Source: Caballeronia fortuita
GTDB lineage: Bacteria; Pseudomonadota; Gammaproteobacteria; Burkholderiales; Burkholderiaceae
Direction: 5' to 3'
NCBI RefSeq assembly: GCF_001544835.2
Contig: NZ_FCNX02000006.1
Span: 62,001-126,000, forward strand
DNA length: 64,000 nt
Each line of letters begins with the position of its first letter. Within the stretch, counting starts at the first letter, position 1. Shown here piece by piece: positions 38,123-48,006 of the stretch. The position numbers and the translations under genes are program-made. Under the pieces are notes generated by a model. It was not told the origin of the DNA, did no database searches, and saw only the letters and a program-made list of their open reading frames with translations.

Positions 38123-40186
38123 TCAGAAGTCTTTGCAGAGGCGCAGCGAATCGTAGATCGCGCTGTGGATGTTGTGCATCGAGATGCAGTCGCCGACGCG
38201 GAACAGCAGGAAGCGTCCGTTGCCGAGCTCTTCGCTCAACGATGGCTGCGGTTGCGATGCGAAGAGCGTATGCACGTCGATCTGTCCGCGATTGAGCGAC
38301 TCGGGCTTGAGCTTCCAGTAGAGCGCGTCGTTCGGCGTGATGCCGTTCTCGATGATGACCTGATCCACCGCGCGCTCTTCCTGCTCTTCCGTGTACTCGT
38401 TGTGGATCACGGCGATCTTCTTGCCGTCTTCCTCGTACACCTTGTCGAGCCAGTAGTTCGGCGTATGAATGACGCCTTGCGCATAGAGCCGTCGATAGAA
38501 GATCGGGAACGTGGTGCCGCCGGTGTCGTCGGCGACCTTCACGTCCGGCGTGACGATTTCCACGTTGCTGCCGCGCGACGCGATGAAGTCCGCGACGCCC
38601 GCGCCCGCATGCGTCGATACGCCGTCATAAACCAGCACGTTCTTGCCCGGCTCGACCTTGCCCGACAGAATGTCCCACGAACTCACCGCGAGACCTTCGT
38701 CGACGCCCCACGCTGGCACCTGATTCGTGAACGACGAACCGCCCGTCGCGAGCACGACGATGTCCGGCTTTTCGGCCATGATCGTCTTGTCGTCGGCGGC
38801 GACGCCAAGACGGCGATCGACGCCGAGGCGCTTCGTTTCCATGTCGAACCAGCGCACGATGCCGGCCATCTGCTCGCGCTGCGGCGCTTTCGCGGCGAGC
38901 ATGATCTGACCGCCGACGTATTCGTTCTTCTCGAACAGCACGACGTCATGCCCGCGCGAACGCGCGACGCGCGCCGCTTCGAGACCCGCAGGCCCCGCGC
39001 CGACCACGACGACCTTGCGCTTCGGCCCGCGCGTCTTTTCGATGACATGCGGCATCGTCTGTTCGCGCGACGTCGCCGCGTTCTGCACGCAGAGCACATC
39101 CAGCCCGTTGTACTGTCGATCGATGCAGTAGTTCGCGCCCACGCACTGCTTGATCTCGTCTTCGCGGCCATCGCGAATCTTGATGACCATGTGCGGATCG
39201 GCGATCTGCGCGCGCGTCATGCCGACCAGATCGACCATGCCGTTCGCGAGCAGACGCTCGGCCTGACCCGCATCGCGGATGCTTTGCGCGTGCATGATCG
39301 GAAGCTTCACGACGGACTTGATGCCCGCGGCGAGATGCACGAACGGCTCGGGCGGCAGCGCCATCGGGGGCATGCAGTTGGCGAGCGTATTGTGCGTATC
39401 CGCGCCCGAACCGATCACGCCGACATAATCGATGAGGCCGCTTTCGGACATCGCCTGCGCGATCTCCTTGAGGTTCTCGTGCGAGAGACCGTCTTCATGG
39501 AACTCGTCGCCGCACATGCGCAGGCCGACGCAGAAATCCGCGCCCACTTTCTCGCGCACGGCCTTGAGCACTTCCATACCGAAGCGCAGACGGTTCTCGA
39601 GCGAGCCGCCCCATTCATCGGTGCGAAAGTTGGTGCGCGGGCTCCAGAACTGGTCGATCAAATGTTGATGCGCCGCCGAGATCTCGATGCCGTCCATGCC
39701 CGCATCCTTCACGCGCTTCGCGGCCGCGGCGAAGTCCTGGATGATGCGCTTGATCTCTTCCACCTCGATGATCTTCGCGTTGCCGCGATGCACGGGCTCG
39801 CGCACGCCCGACGGCGACATCAGATGCGGCCAATGCTCGCCATGCCATGCGGAACGGCGGCCCATATGCGTCGCCTGGATCATGATGAACGCGCCATGAC
39901 GATGCATCGCTTCGGCGAGACGCGACAGCGGATCGATGACCTTGTCGGTCGCGAGATTCACCGACTTCCACCAGCCTTGCGGACTGTCGATCGACACCGG
40001 GCTCGATCCGCCGCACACGGCGAGGCCGACGCCGCCCTTCGCCTTCTCCTCGTAATAGCGGATGTAGCGGTCGCCGGGCAGACCGCCCGGTTCGGCATAG
40101 ACCTCCGCGTGCGCGGTGCTCACGATGCGGTTGCGCAACGTGAGCTTGTTGAGCTGAAGAGGCTTGAACAGGTTCGGGTAACGCAT
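38123..40186 (-). CDS. dgcA: Dimethylglycine dehydrogenase, flavoprotein subunit
   Basis: A 687-residue member of the trimethylamine dehydrogenase / old yellow enzyme family. The N-terminal TIM barrel begins NLFKPLQLNKLTLRNRIVS and binds FMN; the 4Fe-4S motif is in CVGANYCID followed by the later LCVQNAATSRE cysteine; the C-terminal dinucleotide-binding part shows VVVGAGPAGLEAARVA. It demethylates dimethylglycine to sarcosine. The ATG at 40186 is chosen over an upstream start at 40267 because homologues begin MRYPNLFKP. It lies 29 bp behind the V4R-domain gene and 14 bp before dgcB. Confidence 0.93.
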   Translation of the reverse strand: MRYPNLFKPLQLNKLTLRNRIVSTAHAEVYAEPGGLPGDRYIRYYEEKAKGGVGLAVCGGSSPVSIDSPQGWWKSVNLATDKVIDPLSRLAEAMHRHGAFIMIQATHMGRRSAWHGEHWPHLMSPSGVREPVHRGNAKIIEVEEIKRIIQDFAAAAKRVKDAGMDGIEISAAHQHLIDQFWSPRTNFRTDEWGGSLENRLRFGMEVLKAVREKVGADFCVGLRMCGDEFHEDGLSHENLKEIAQAMSESGLIDYVGVIGSGADTHNTLANCMPPMALPPEPFVHLAAGIKSVVKLPIMHAQSIRDAGQAERLLANGMVDLVGMTRAQIADPHMVIKIRDGREDEIKQCVGANYCIDRQYNGLDVLCVQNAATSREQTMPHVIEKTRGPKRKVVVVGAGPAGLEAARVARSRGHDVVLFEKNEYVGGQIMLAAKAPQREQMAGIVRWFDMETKRLGVDRRLGVAADDKTIMAEKPDIVVLATGGSSFTNQVPAWGVDEGLAVSSWDILSGKVEPGKNVLVYDGVSTHAGAGVADFIASRGSNVEIVTPDVKVADDTGGTTFPIFYRRLYAQGVIHTPNYWLDKVYEEDGKKIAVIHNEYTEEQEERAVDQVIIENGITPNDALYWKLKPESLNRGQIDVHTLFASQPQPSLSEELGNGRFLLFRVGDCISMHNIHSAIYDSLRLCKDF

Positions 40187-40215
40187 TGCGATCGACCTCG
40201 GAATGGTGTCTTGGC

Positions 40216-40746
40216 TTACAGCGGCGATACTTCGAATACGCAGTGGTCGTGGCCCTCGGCGGCGCATTGCGTCTCGATCGACTTCGAGCGCGGACCTTTC
40301 TTCGCACTATCGGGCGCTGTGTCATTGACCCAGTCCATCGCGCCCGCGAACCAGCCTGCGAACATGTAGCAGAGCTTGCCTTGCTTGCCCGGCTGCTGAA
40401 GCACGAACGACGAGTTGCGCAGATGGATGCGCGCATGCGAACTTGCCGGATCGGCTTCGACGATATCGAACAGGCCCCAGCCGCGTTGCGACAACCGCTT
40501 CAGGTAATGCTCGAAGACCGCCATGCCGTTGATGCCGTGCTTCTCGGCTTCCTTGTCGCACCAGTGATACGCGGACTTGTAGCCGGCCTTGTAGAGAATC
40601 TCGGCGTACGTTTCGATGCCGAGCGCTTCTTCGACGGCGACGTGATTGTTCGTGAAGAAGTGGCGCGGCACGTAGAGCATCGGCAGCGCGTCGGTGGTCC
40701 AGACGCCGGTTTGCGGATCGACATCGATAGGCAGTTGCGGTTGCAT
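40216..40746 (-). CDS. V4R-domain protein of the glycine betaine operon (DUF5943)
   Basis: A 176-residue cytoplasmic protein, positionally and by sequence equivalent to the small gene between the dipeptidase and dgcA in Pseudomonas (PA5397-type). The C-terminal half resembles a 4-vinyl-reductase (V4R) ligand-binding domain with ARIHLRNSSFVLQQ, YMFAGWFAGAMDWV and the terminal IETQCAAEGHDHCVFEV, in which the cysteine pair is typical of V4R domains that bind a metal or small molecule. Function in betaine catabolism is not established. It is tightly packed: 31 bp behind the dipeptidase and 29 bp before dgcA. Confidence 0.8.
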   Translation of the reverse strand: MQPQLPIDVDPQTGVWTTDALPMLYVPRHFFTNNHVAVEEALGIETYAEILYKAGYKSAYHWCDKEAEKHGINGMAVFEHYLKRLSQRGWGLFDIVEADPASSHARIHLRNSSFVLQQPGKQGKLCYMFAGWFAGAMDWVNDTAPDSAKKGPRSKSIETQCAAEGHDHCVFEVSPL

Positions 40747-40777
40747 CGCGGGGTTCCTGTGTATGTGTCGTTGATGG

Positions 40778-41749
<972 letters not shown>

Positions 41750-42187
41750 CTTGAATGTGCTCCGTGTCGCGGGGGGGTAGTTGGGTCGTTCGACGCAGCC
41801 TGGCGGCGCTCTCGTCGTTGCGTCTATTCTTGTCTCTTGCCCTGCGCGCCAATTTATGAATTTAGACGTGTTCTTTACCTTTTCCGACATGCGCGTCTGT
41901 TTTCGACAAGTGGCGAATCTGGTTTCGGTGTAGCGCGTTTTTTTGTGTGCGCTGCTGCACTGCATCGGAACGACCGTGCGCCTCGCCAGTGCGCGGCGCG
42001 GCCCGCGTAGCCCCGCGTCAGTGCGTGCGCGCAGCAAAGCACGCGCGACGCCCTGCGCTGCTCAGGGTTTCGCCTGATGGCATGGTAGTTGCACTCGAAA
42101 TCAAAATTAGAAGAAAGCAAAAAACGCGGTAGCAAAGCGCTGCGCATGACGGCGTCAATCAATAGATTCCAAGGAATCAGTCTTCCC
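41750..42187. promoter_or_regulatory. Divergent promoter region of the glycine betaine operon and gbdR
   Basis: This 438-bp gap contains no convincing gene. It holds a pair of direct repeats, TTTCCGACATGCGCG (41881-41895) and TTTTCGACAAGTGGCG (41900-41915), offset by 19 bp, placed about 130-165 bp upstream of the dipeptidase start and 270-305 bp upstream of gbdR. Direct repeats of that offset suit an AraC-type activator such as GbdR. Just before gbdR is an A-rich stretch (about 42097-42126) suited to a promoter. Confidence 0.5.
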
Positions 42188-43183
42188 ATGTCCTCCGATC
42201 GCACGGCGTCGCTGTCGCACTTCGCATTCATGCCGCTTCCTAACTTCACGATGATTGCGTTCACCAACGCGATCGAAGTTCTGCGCATGGCGAACTATCT
42301 GACGGGGCAGCCGCTGTATCGCTGGTCGATCGTGAGTCCGGAGGGCGGTCCGGTGACGGCGAGCAACGGGCTTTCCGTCGATACTGGTCCGGTGGACTGC
42401 GTGGGGCAGCCCGACATCGTGTTCGTGGTCGGCGGCATCGACGTGCAGCGCGCGACCACGCCGGAGCATCTTTCGGCCTTGCGCCGTTTCGCGCGCACGG
42501 GCAGCGTGCTCGGGTCGCTTTGCACCGGCACCTATGCGCTCGCGCGCGCCGGTTTGCTGGCTGGCTATGCGTGCGCGATTCATTGGGAAAACATGTCGGC
42601 GCTTAAAGAAGAGTTCCCCGACACGCGTTTTCTAAAAGAGCTTTTCGTGATCGATCGCGATCGCGTCACGTGCACGGGCGGCGTCGCGCCGCTCGACATG
42701 ATGCTGAATCTGATCGCCGCGCGTGTCGGCACGGCGCGCGTGACGCAGATCGCGGAGCAGTTCATCGTCGAACATGTGCGCGATACGAGCGCGCAGCAGC
42801 GCATGCCGCTCGTGGCGCGTCTGGGCTCGGCGAACAAGTCGCTTTTCGAGGTGATCTCGCTGATGGAGAACAACATCGAGGAGCCTTTGTCGCGCGAGGA
42901 ACTGGCGCGCCTCGCGGGGATGTCGCAACGGCAGTTGCAGCGGCTATTTCGCGAGCATCTCGGCATGACGCCGACGCATTACTACCTGACGTTGCGCCTG
43001 CGGCGCGCGCGCGAGTTGCTGTTGCAGACCGACATGTCGATCATGCACATCACGATGGCGTGCGGTTTTCAGTCGGCATGCCATTTCTCGAAGAGTTACC
43101 GCGATGCCTTCGGCACGGCGCCGACGCGTGAACGCCGCAAGCAGGTACCGCCGTTGTCGTCCGTTCCCGCGATGGTGGCCTGA
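42188..43183 (+). CDS. gbdR: GlxA-family transcriptional activator of glycine betaine catabolism
   Basis: A 331-residue protein with an N-terminal DJ-1/PfpI-like domain (HFAFMPLPNFTMIAFTNAIEVLRMANYL; LGSLCTGTYALARAGLLAG) and a C-terminal AraC-type domain (LARLAGMSQRQLQRLF; IMHITMACGFQSACHFSKSYR). This matches GbdR, which senses glycine betaine and dimethylglycine and activates gbc, dgc, sox and choline uptake genes in Pseudomonas. It is divergent from the nine-gene glycine betaine operon. The start at 42188 fits homologues; the upstream in-frame start at 42089 does not. It is a paralogue of the regulator at 21710. Confidence 0.92.
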   Translation: MSSDRTASLSHFAFMPLPNFTMIAFTNAIEVLRMANYLTGQPLYRWSIVSPEGGPVTASNGLSVDTGPVDCVGQPDIVFVVGGIDVQRATTPEHLSALRRFARTGSVLGSLCTGTYALARAGLLAGYACAIHWENMSALKEEFPDTRFLKELFVIDRDRVTCTGGVAPLDMMLNLIAARVGTARVTQIAEQFIVEHVRDTSAQQRMPLVARLGSANKSLFEVISLMENNIEEPLSREELARLAGMSQRQLQRLFREHLGMTPTHYYLTLRLRRARELLLQTDMSIMHITMACGFQSACHFSKSYRDAFGTAPTRERRKQVPPLSSVPAMVA

Positions 43184-43198
43184 ACGTTCGAAGCGCGT

Positions 43199-43729
43199 TC
43201 AGATCGACATGTGGAGGCGCGTCTCGCAGACTTCGCAGCCGCCGACTCTTTCCGTGCGAAACACGCCGTCCAGTGCGAAGCCGAGGGCTTTGTAGAAGCG
43301 CAGTCCGTGCATGTTTTCTTCGAGCGCCCAGAGCGTCACTTCCCGATACCCTTCGCTTGCGGCGGCGTTGATCGCTTCTTCGATCAGCATTCTTCCCGCG
43401 CCCTGGCGCCAGTGTGCCGGGTCGATATAGATGGCTTCGATTTCGGCGTCGGCGTTGCCTTTGTCGTTATCGCGCGAAGCGCCCCATGCGATCCAGCCGA
43501 GCATGATGTCGTCGCGTTCGGCGAGCATTATGCGGGGCATGCCGCGCGCGATCAGCTCGGACCATAGGGCACGGCGTTTTGGAATGGAAAGCGAATTGAG
43601 GTATTCGGCGGGGAAGATGGAACGATAGGCGGCCTGCCAGGCCTTCACGTGGATGCGCGCGATTTCCGCAGCATCGGATGGGGCCGCGAGGCGGAAGGAA
43701 AGCGCGGTTCGGAGGTAATCGGCCTTCAT
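43199..43729 (-). CDS. GNAT-family N-acetyltransferase
   Basis: A 176-residue acetyltransferase: LSFRLAAPSDAAEIARIHVKAWQAAYR, then IEAIYIDPAHWRQGAGRMLIEEAI, which carries the acetyl-CoA pyrophosphate-binding Q/R-x-x-G-x-G/A loop, and VTLWALEENMHGLRFYKALGF at the end of the domain. The acyl acceptor is unknown. It ends 15 bp from the convergent gbdR gene; upstream of its start is repeat element C. Confidence 0.92.
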   Translation of the reverse strand: MKADYLRTALSFRLAAPSDAAEIARIHVKAWQAAYRSIFPAEYLNSLSIPKRRALWSELIARGMPRIMLAERDDIMLGWIAWGASRDNDKGNADAEIEAIYIDPAHWRQGAGRMLIEEAINAAASEGYREVTLWALEENMHGLRFYKALGFALDGVFRTERVGGCEVCETRLHMSI

Positions 43730-43811
43730 GCGTCCAAGTATGACGCGGTTTTGCTGGTTTTTGACTTGTGGTTTTCGCTTGGTTCGGGTTTTGCCGGAGG
43801 TCGGTTTTTTT

Positions 43812-43909
43812 GTGGTTCGCCTCGGGTTTCGTCGGATCCCGTGTTCGTGGCGGTTTATTTGTGGTTCGCCTCGGGTTTCGCCGGATCCCGTGTTCGTGTC
43901 GGTTTATTA
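43812..43909. repeat. 49-bp direct duplication at the edge of element C
   Basis: Two adjacent units starting at 43812 and 43861, each beginning GTGGTTCGCCTCGGGTTTCG and containing GGATCCCGTGTTCGTG, differ at only a few bases. The second unit contains the left terminus of repeat element C, so the duplication includes element and flanking sequence. Confidence 0.85.
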
Positions 43910-44485
43910 GCACTGCCCCTGTGCGGGGCGGCACCTACTTTCTTTGCTGCTGCAAAGAAAGTAGGCAAAGAAAGCAGCTTTTCAGGCCCACGGTCACACG
44001 CAGTTTGGGTAGTCCTCTCGTCCACCGTGGCACTCGCCTCACGAGTGCCCTCGAAGGTCTGGCGGGGCTTGGCTCGCGCACGGTCTGACTAGCTAGTTCG
44101 TTACGCGCGCGGGTTCAGCACCAAATAGTTCCGGCCCGCTTCGCGGCCGATGGGTCAAGCGGGTGTGCGAGCGCGCTGGCGTACCCTCGGTTTCCCTCGC
44201 AGATCCGACGGCAGCGCGCAGCGCGGTGCCGGAACTATTTGGTGCTGAACCAGCGCCTTCAACGTTATGGCAAGTCAGACCGTGCGCGATCCAAGCACGA
44301 TTCGGATTGTGAGGGCACTCGTTAGGCGAGTGCCACCTCGGAGGAGAGAACTACCCAAACTGCGTGTGACCGCGGGCTTGAAAAGCTGCTTTCTTTGCCT
44401 ACTTTCTTTGCAGCAGCAAAGAAAGTAGGTGCCGCCCCGCACAGGGGCAGTGCTAATAAACCACCAAGAAAACGGGATCCGGCGA
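43878..44485. repeat. Inverted-repeat element, copy C (GNAT / fdhA gap)
   Basis: A 608-bp element bounded by TCGCCGGATCC (43878-43888) and GGATCCGGCGA (44475-44485). The arms are about 257 bp each and include the same hairpins and segments as copies A and B. The innermost part of the arms is a perfect 23-bp inverted repeat (44112-44134 with 44229-44251, beginning GGTTCAGCACCAAATAG), leaving a centre of about 94 bp. It fills most of the 776-bp gap. No protein-coding frame is convincing. Confidence 0.85.
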
Positions 44486-44505
44486 AAATTCGAATCCCCA
44501 AAACC

Positions 44506-45702
44506 TCAAGCCGCCTTCAACAACCCATGCGGATCGATAACAAACTTCCTCGGCGCCCCGCCATCAAACTTCCGATACCCATCCGGCGCTTCATCGAGCG
44601 AAACAACCGTCACATTGACGATATCGGCAATCGGCAACCGGTCCCACAAAATCGCCTGCATGAGATTGCGGTTGTACTTCATGACGGGCGTCTGCCCCGT
44701 ATGGAACGAATGCGACTTCGCCCATCCCAGACCGAAGCGGATACTCAAACTTCCCTTCCGCGCGGCGGCATCGACGGCACCCGGATCGTCGGTCACGTAA
44801 AGACCCGGAATGCCAATCGCGCCCGCCGCCTTCGTAATCTCCATCAGCGAATTGAGCACCGTAGCGGGCGCTTCGTGACCCGCATCGCTGCCATGTCCAT
44901 GCGCCTCGAAACCCACGCAATCGACCGCGCAATCCACTTCCGGCTTGCCTAGAATCTGCTCGATCTGCTCGCCGAGCGTCGCATCCTTCGACAGATTGAT
45001 CGTCTCGAAGCCCATCGCACGCGCATGCGCCAACCGCTCCTCGTTCATGTCGCCGACGATCGTGCACGCCGCGCCCAGCAAGCGCGCCGACGCAGCCGCC
45101 GCCATCCCGACCGGCCCCGCACCCGCGATATACACCGTCGAGCCCGGCCCGACGCCCGCCATCACCGCGCCGTGATACCCCGTCGGCAGAATGTCGGAGA
45201 GACACGTGAGATCGCGGATCTTCGACATCGCCTGCGCCTTGTCCGGGAACTTCAGCAGATTGAAGTCCGCATACGGCACCATCACATATTCCGCCTGCCC
45301 GCCGATCCAGCCGCCCATATCGACATAGCCATACGCGCCGCCCGCGCGTGACGGATTCACGTTCAGGCATACGCCCGTATGCTGCGCCTTGCACGTCGGA
45401 CAGCGCCCGCACGCGACGTTGAACGGCACCGACACGAGATCGCCGATGGCAAGCGTCTCCACATCGCGCCCCACCTCGATCACTTCGCCCGTGATTTCAT
45501 GACCAAGCACGAGGCCGACTTCGGCAGTCGTGCGGCCGCGCACCATGTGCTGGTCCGAGCCACAAATGTTCGTGCTGACGACCCTCAGAATGACGCCGTG
45601 GCCGATGTCGCGCCCGCGCGGATCCACCATCTTCGGATAGTCGATGGACTGCACCTCGACCTTGCCCTGCCCCAGATAAACGACGCCGCGATTGCTGCTC
45701 AT
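44506..45702 (-). CDS. fdhA: Glutathione-independent formaldehyde dehydrogenase
   Basis: A 398-residue zinc-dependent medium-chain dehydrogenase. The catalytic zinc site is in NICGSDQHMVRG and LGHEITGEV, the structural zinc cysteines in CGRCPTCKAQHTGVC, and the NAD-binding motif in VYIAGAGPVGMAAAASA. GDLVSVPFNVACGRC and GGWIGGQAEYVMVPYADFNLL are typical of the Pseudomonas FdhA type, which keeps NAD tightly bound. It oxidises formaldehyde released by demethylation of glycine betaine, dimethylglycine and sarcosine. It is divergent from betIBA. Confidence 0.95.
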   Translation of the reverse strand: MSSNRGVVYLGQGKVEVQSIDYPKMVDPRGRDIGHGVILRVVSTNICGSDQHMVRGRTTAEVGLVLGHEITGEVIEVGRDVETLAIGDLVSVPFNVACGRCPTCKAQHTGVCLNVNPSRAGGAYGYVDMGGWIGGQAEYVMVPYADFNLLKFPDKAQAMSKIRDLTCLSDILPTGYHGAVMAGVGPGSTVYIAGAGPVGMAAAASARLLGAACTIVGDMNEERLAHARAMGFETINLSKDATLGEQIEQILGKPEVDCAVDCVGFEAHGHGSDAGHEAPATVLNSLMEITKAAGAIGIPGLYVTDDPGAVDAAARKGSLSIRFGLGWAKSHSFHTGQTPVMKYNRNLMQAILWDRLPIADIVNVTVVSLDEAPDGYRKFDGGAPRKFVIDPHGLLKAA

Positions 45703-45843
45703 TGATCGTCTCCTTGTTTCGTGGACGGCTCGCGCGATACATCCGGCCGATGACCGCGCCCGTGCAACGAGGGTAGCGCCGTCCCTATGCGGCGACCGTG
45801 ACGCAATGCGACGCGCGTTTGACTGAAACCGACATCGCCGTTT

Positions 45844-45867
45844 TTATTGATTGACCGTTCAATATAA
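45844..45867. promoter_or_regulatory. Putative BetI operator
   Basis: An imperfect palindrome, TTATTGATTGAC followed by CGTTCAATATAA, lies 41 bp upstream of betI. It closely resembles BetI boxes known from bet operons (ATTGA ... TTCAAT), and its AT-richness stands out from the surroundings. BetI would repress its own operon here until choline is present. Confidence 0.75.
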
Positions 45868-45908
45868 AAAAAATACCATCGGCATCAATCTTCAGTCATC
45901 GAACCGCC

Positions 45909-46496
45909 ATGCCCAAGCTCGGAATGCGCGATATCCGCCGCGCGCAACTCATCGACGCCACGTTGCATACGATCGATCAATCGGGGCTGTCGGGCGCGAC
46001 GCTCGCCTCGGTCGCGCAGCGCGCGAGCACGTCGACGGGCATCGTCAGTCATTACTTCGGCGACAAGGACGGCCTGCTCGAAGCCACGATGCGTCATGTG
46101 CTGCGCTCGCTGTGGCAAGGCACGTCGCGCCGCCGCAAAGCCGCGAAGCCCGATCCGCGTTCGAAACTGCGCGCGGTCGTCGCGGCGAATTTCGATGTCG
46201 AACAGGTGAACGGTCCCGTCATGAAAACCTGGCTCGCGTTCTGGTCCGAGAGCATGCACAAGCCGGAATTGCGGCGGCTGCAGCGCGTCAACACGCGACG
46301 CCTCCATTCGAACCTGTGCGCCGATTTCGCGCGGACCTTGACGAAGCCCGCCGCACGCCGAGCCGCGAGCGGCCTCGCCGCGCTGATCGACGGCCTGTGG
46401 CTGCGCGGCGCGCTCGCCGGCGAACCGTTCGACACGAAGGGCGCGCTGCGGCTCGCCTACGAATACATCGACCTCGTGCTGGACGCGCGCGGCTGA
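45909..46496 (+). CDS. betI: TetR-family choline-responsive repressor
   Basis: A 195-residue TetR protein of exactly the BetI type: [22 protein letters not shown], then the helix-turn-helix [34 protein letters not shown] in the first 60 residues, and the choline-binding C-terminal part with [26 protein letters not shown]. It represses betIBA in the absence of choline. It is preceded by a matching operator and followed 29 bp later by betB. Confidence 0.96.
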   Translation: MPKLGMRDIRRAQLIDATLHTIDQSGLSGATLASVAQRASTSTGIVSHYFGDKDGLLEATMRHVLRSLWQGTSRRRKAAKPDPRSKLRAVVAANFDVEQVNGPVMKTWLAFWSESMHKPELRRLQRVNTRRLHSNLCADFARTLTKPAARRAASGLAALIDGLWLRGALAGEPFDTKGALRLAYEYIDLVLDARG

Positions 46497-46525
46497 TCTC
46501 TCACATTCAAGACAAGGAGCGCGAC

Positions 46526-47995
46526 ATGCCCGCATTCGCAGAGCAACGGCTTTACATCGGCGGCGAATACGTCGATGCAACCAGCGGCGAAACCTTCGAG
46601 ACGCTCGATCCCGCGACCGGCGAAACGCTCTCGCGCGTGCAGCAGGCGTCGCAGGCGGATATCGACCGCGCCGTGCGATCCGCGCGCGAAGGCCAGCGCG
46701 AGTGGGCCGCGATGACCGCGATGCAGCGCTCGCGCATCCTGCGCCGCGCAGTCGATCTGCTGCGCGCGCGCAACGACGAACTCGCCGCGATCGAAACGCG
46801 CGATACCGGCAAGCCGATCGCGGAGACGCGCGCCGTCGATATCGTCACGGGCGCGGATGTCATCGAGTATTACGCGGGGCTCGCGACGGCCATCGAAGGC
46901 GAGCAGATTCCGCTGCGCGAATCGTCGTTCGTTTATACGCGACGCGAACCGCTCGGCGTGTGCGCGGGCATCGGCGCGTGGAATTATCCGATTCAGATCG
47001 CGTGCTGGAAGTCGGCGCCCGCGCTTGCGGCGGGCAACGCGCTGATCTTCAAGCCGAGCGAGATCACGCCGCTGACGGCATCGAAGCTCGCGGAGATTTA
47101 TACGGAAGCGGGCGTGCCGGCGGGCGTCTTCAACGTCGTGCAAGGCGACGGACGCGTCGGCGCGATGCTCGCGGAGCACGCGGACATCGACAAGATATCG
47201 TTCACGGGCGGCGTCGAAACCGGAAAGAAAGTGATGGCGCGCGCGGGCGGATCGACGCTCAAGGAAGTGACGATGGAACTCGGTGGCAAGTCGCCGCTCA
47301 TCGTTTTCGACGATGCCAACCTCGAGCGCGCCGCCGATATCGCCATGAGCGCGAACTTCTTCAGCTCCGGCCAGGTGTGCACGAACGGCACGCGCGTGTT
47401 CGTGGAGCGCGGTGTCATCGGCGAGTTCGAGGCGCTCGTTCTGGAGCGTGTGAAGCGCATACGCATCGGCTCGCCCGACGATCCGCGCACGAACTTCGGG
47501 CCGCTCGCGAGCACGGCGCAACTGCACAAGGTGCTTGGCTTTATCGAGGACGGCAAGCGCGAAGGTGCGCGGCTCGTCGCGGGCGGCGCGCGCATGACCG
47601 AGGGCGCGTTCGCGCGCGGCCAGTATGTCGCGCCGACCGTGTTCGCCGATTGCCGCGACGACATGCGCATCGTGCGCGAAGAAATCTTCGGCCCGGTGAT
47701 GAGCATTCTCGCGTTCGATGACGAAGACGAAGTCATCGCCCGAGCCAACGATACGGACTACGGCCTCGCGGCGGGCGTCGTAACCGAGAACCTGTCGCGC
47801 GCGCATCGCGTGATACATCGGCTCGAAGCGGGAATCTGCTGGATCAATACGTGGGGCGAGTCGCCGGCGGAAATGCCGGTCGGCGGATACAAGCAGTCGG
47901 GCGTCGGGCGCGAGAACGGCATCGTCACGCTGAACGCCTTTACGCGCATAAAGTCCGTGCAGGTCGAGCTCGGCCCCTATCAGCCCGTGTTTTGA
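46526..47995 (+). CDS. betB: Betaine aldehyde dehydrogenase
   Basis: A 489-residue NAD(P)-dependent aldehyde dehydrogenase. [25 protein letters not shown] begins the family pattern; the catalytic glutamate is in [10 protein letters not shown] and the catalytic cysteine is Cys285 in [38 protein letters not shown] and the C-terminal [15 protein letters not shown] motif are characteristic of BetB. It oxidises betaine aldehyde to glycine betaine. The ATG at 46526 has AAGGAGC (46514-46520) upstream. It lies between betI and betA (11 bp gap). Confidence 0.96.
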   Translation: MPAFAEQRLYIGGEYVDATSGETFETLDPATGETLSRVQQASQADIDRAVRSAREGQREWAAMTAMQRSRILRRAVDLLRARNDELAAIETRDTGKPIAETRAVDIVTGADVIEYYAGLATAIEGEQIPLRESSFVYTRREPLGVCAGIGAWNYPIQIACWKSAPALAAGNALIFKPSEITPLTASKLAEIYTEAGVPAGVFNVVQGDGRVGAMLAEHADIDKISFTGGVETGKKVMARAGGSTLKEVTMELGGKSPLIVFDDANLERAADIAMSANFFSSGQVCTNGTRVFVERGVIGEFEALVLERVKRIRIGSPDDPRTNFGPLASTAQLHKVLGFIEDGKREGARLVAGGARMTEGAFARGQYVAPTVFADCRDDMRIVREEIFGPVMSILAFDDEDEVIARANDTDYGLAAGVVTENLSRAHRVIHRLEAGICWINTWGESPAEMPVGGYKQSGVGRENGIVTLNAFTRIKSVQVELGPYQPVF

Positions 47996-48006
47996 GGAGC
48001 ATTGCG

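Noticed and set aside
45851..46525. Upstream extension of betB in the same frame to 45851
   Set aside because: This part overlaps betI in another frame and has no aldehyde dehydrogenase similarity; the ATG at 46526 has a ribosome site and the correct N-terminus.
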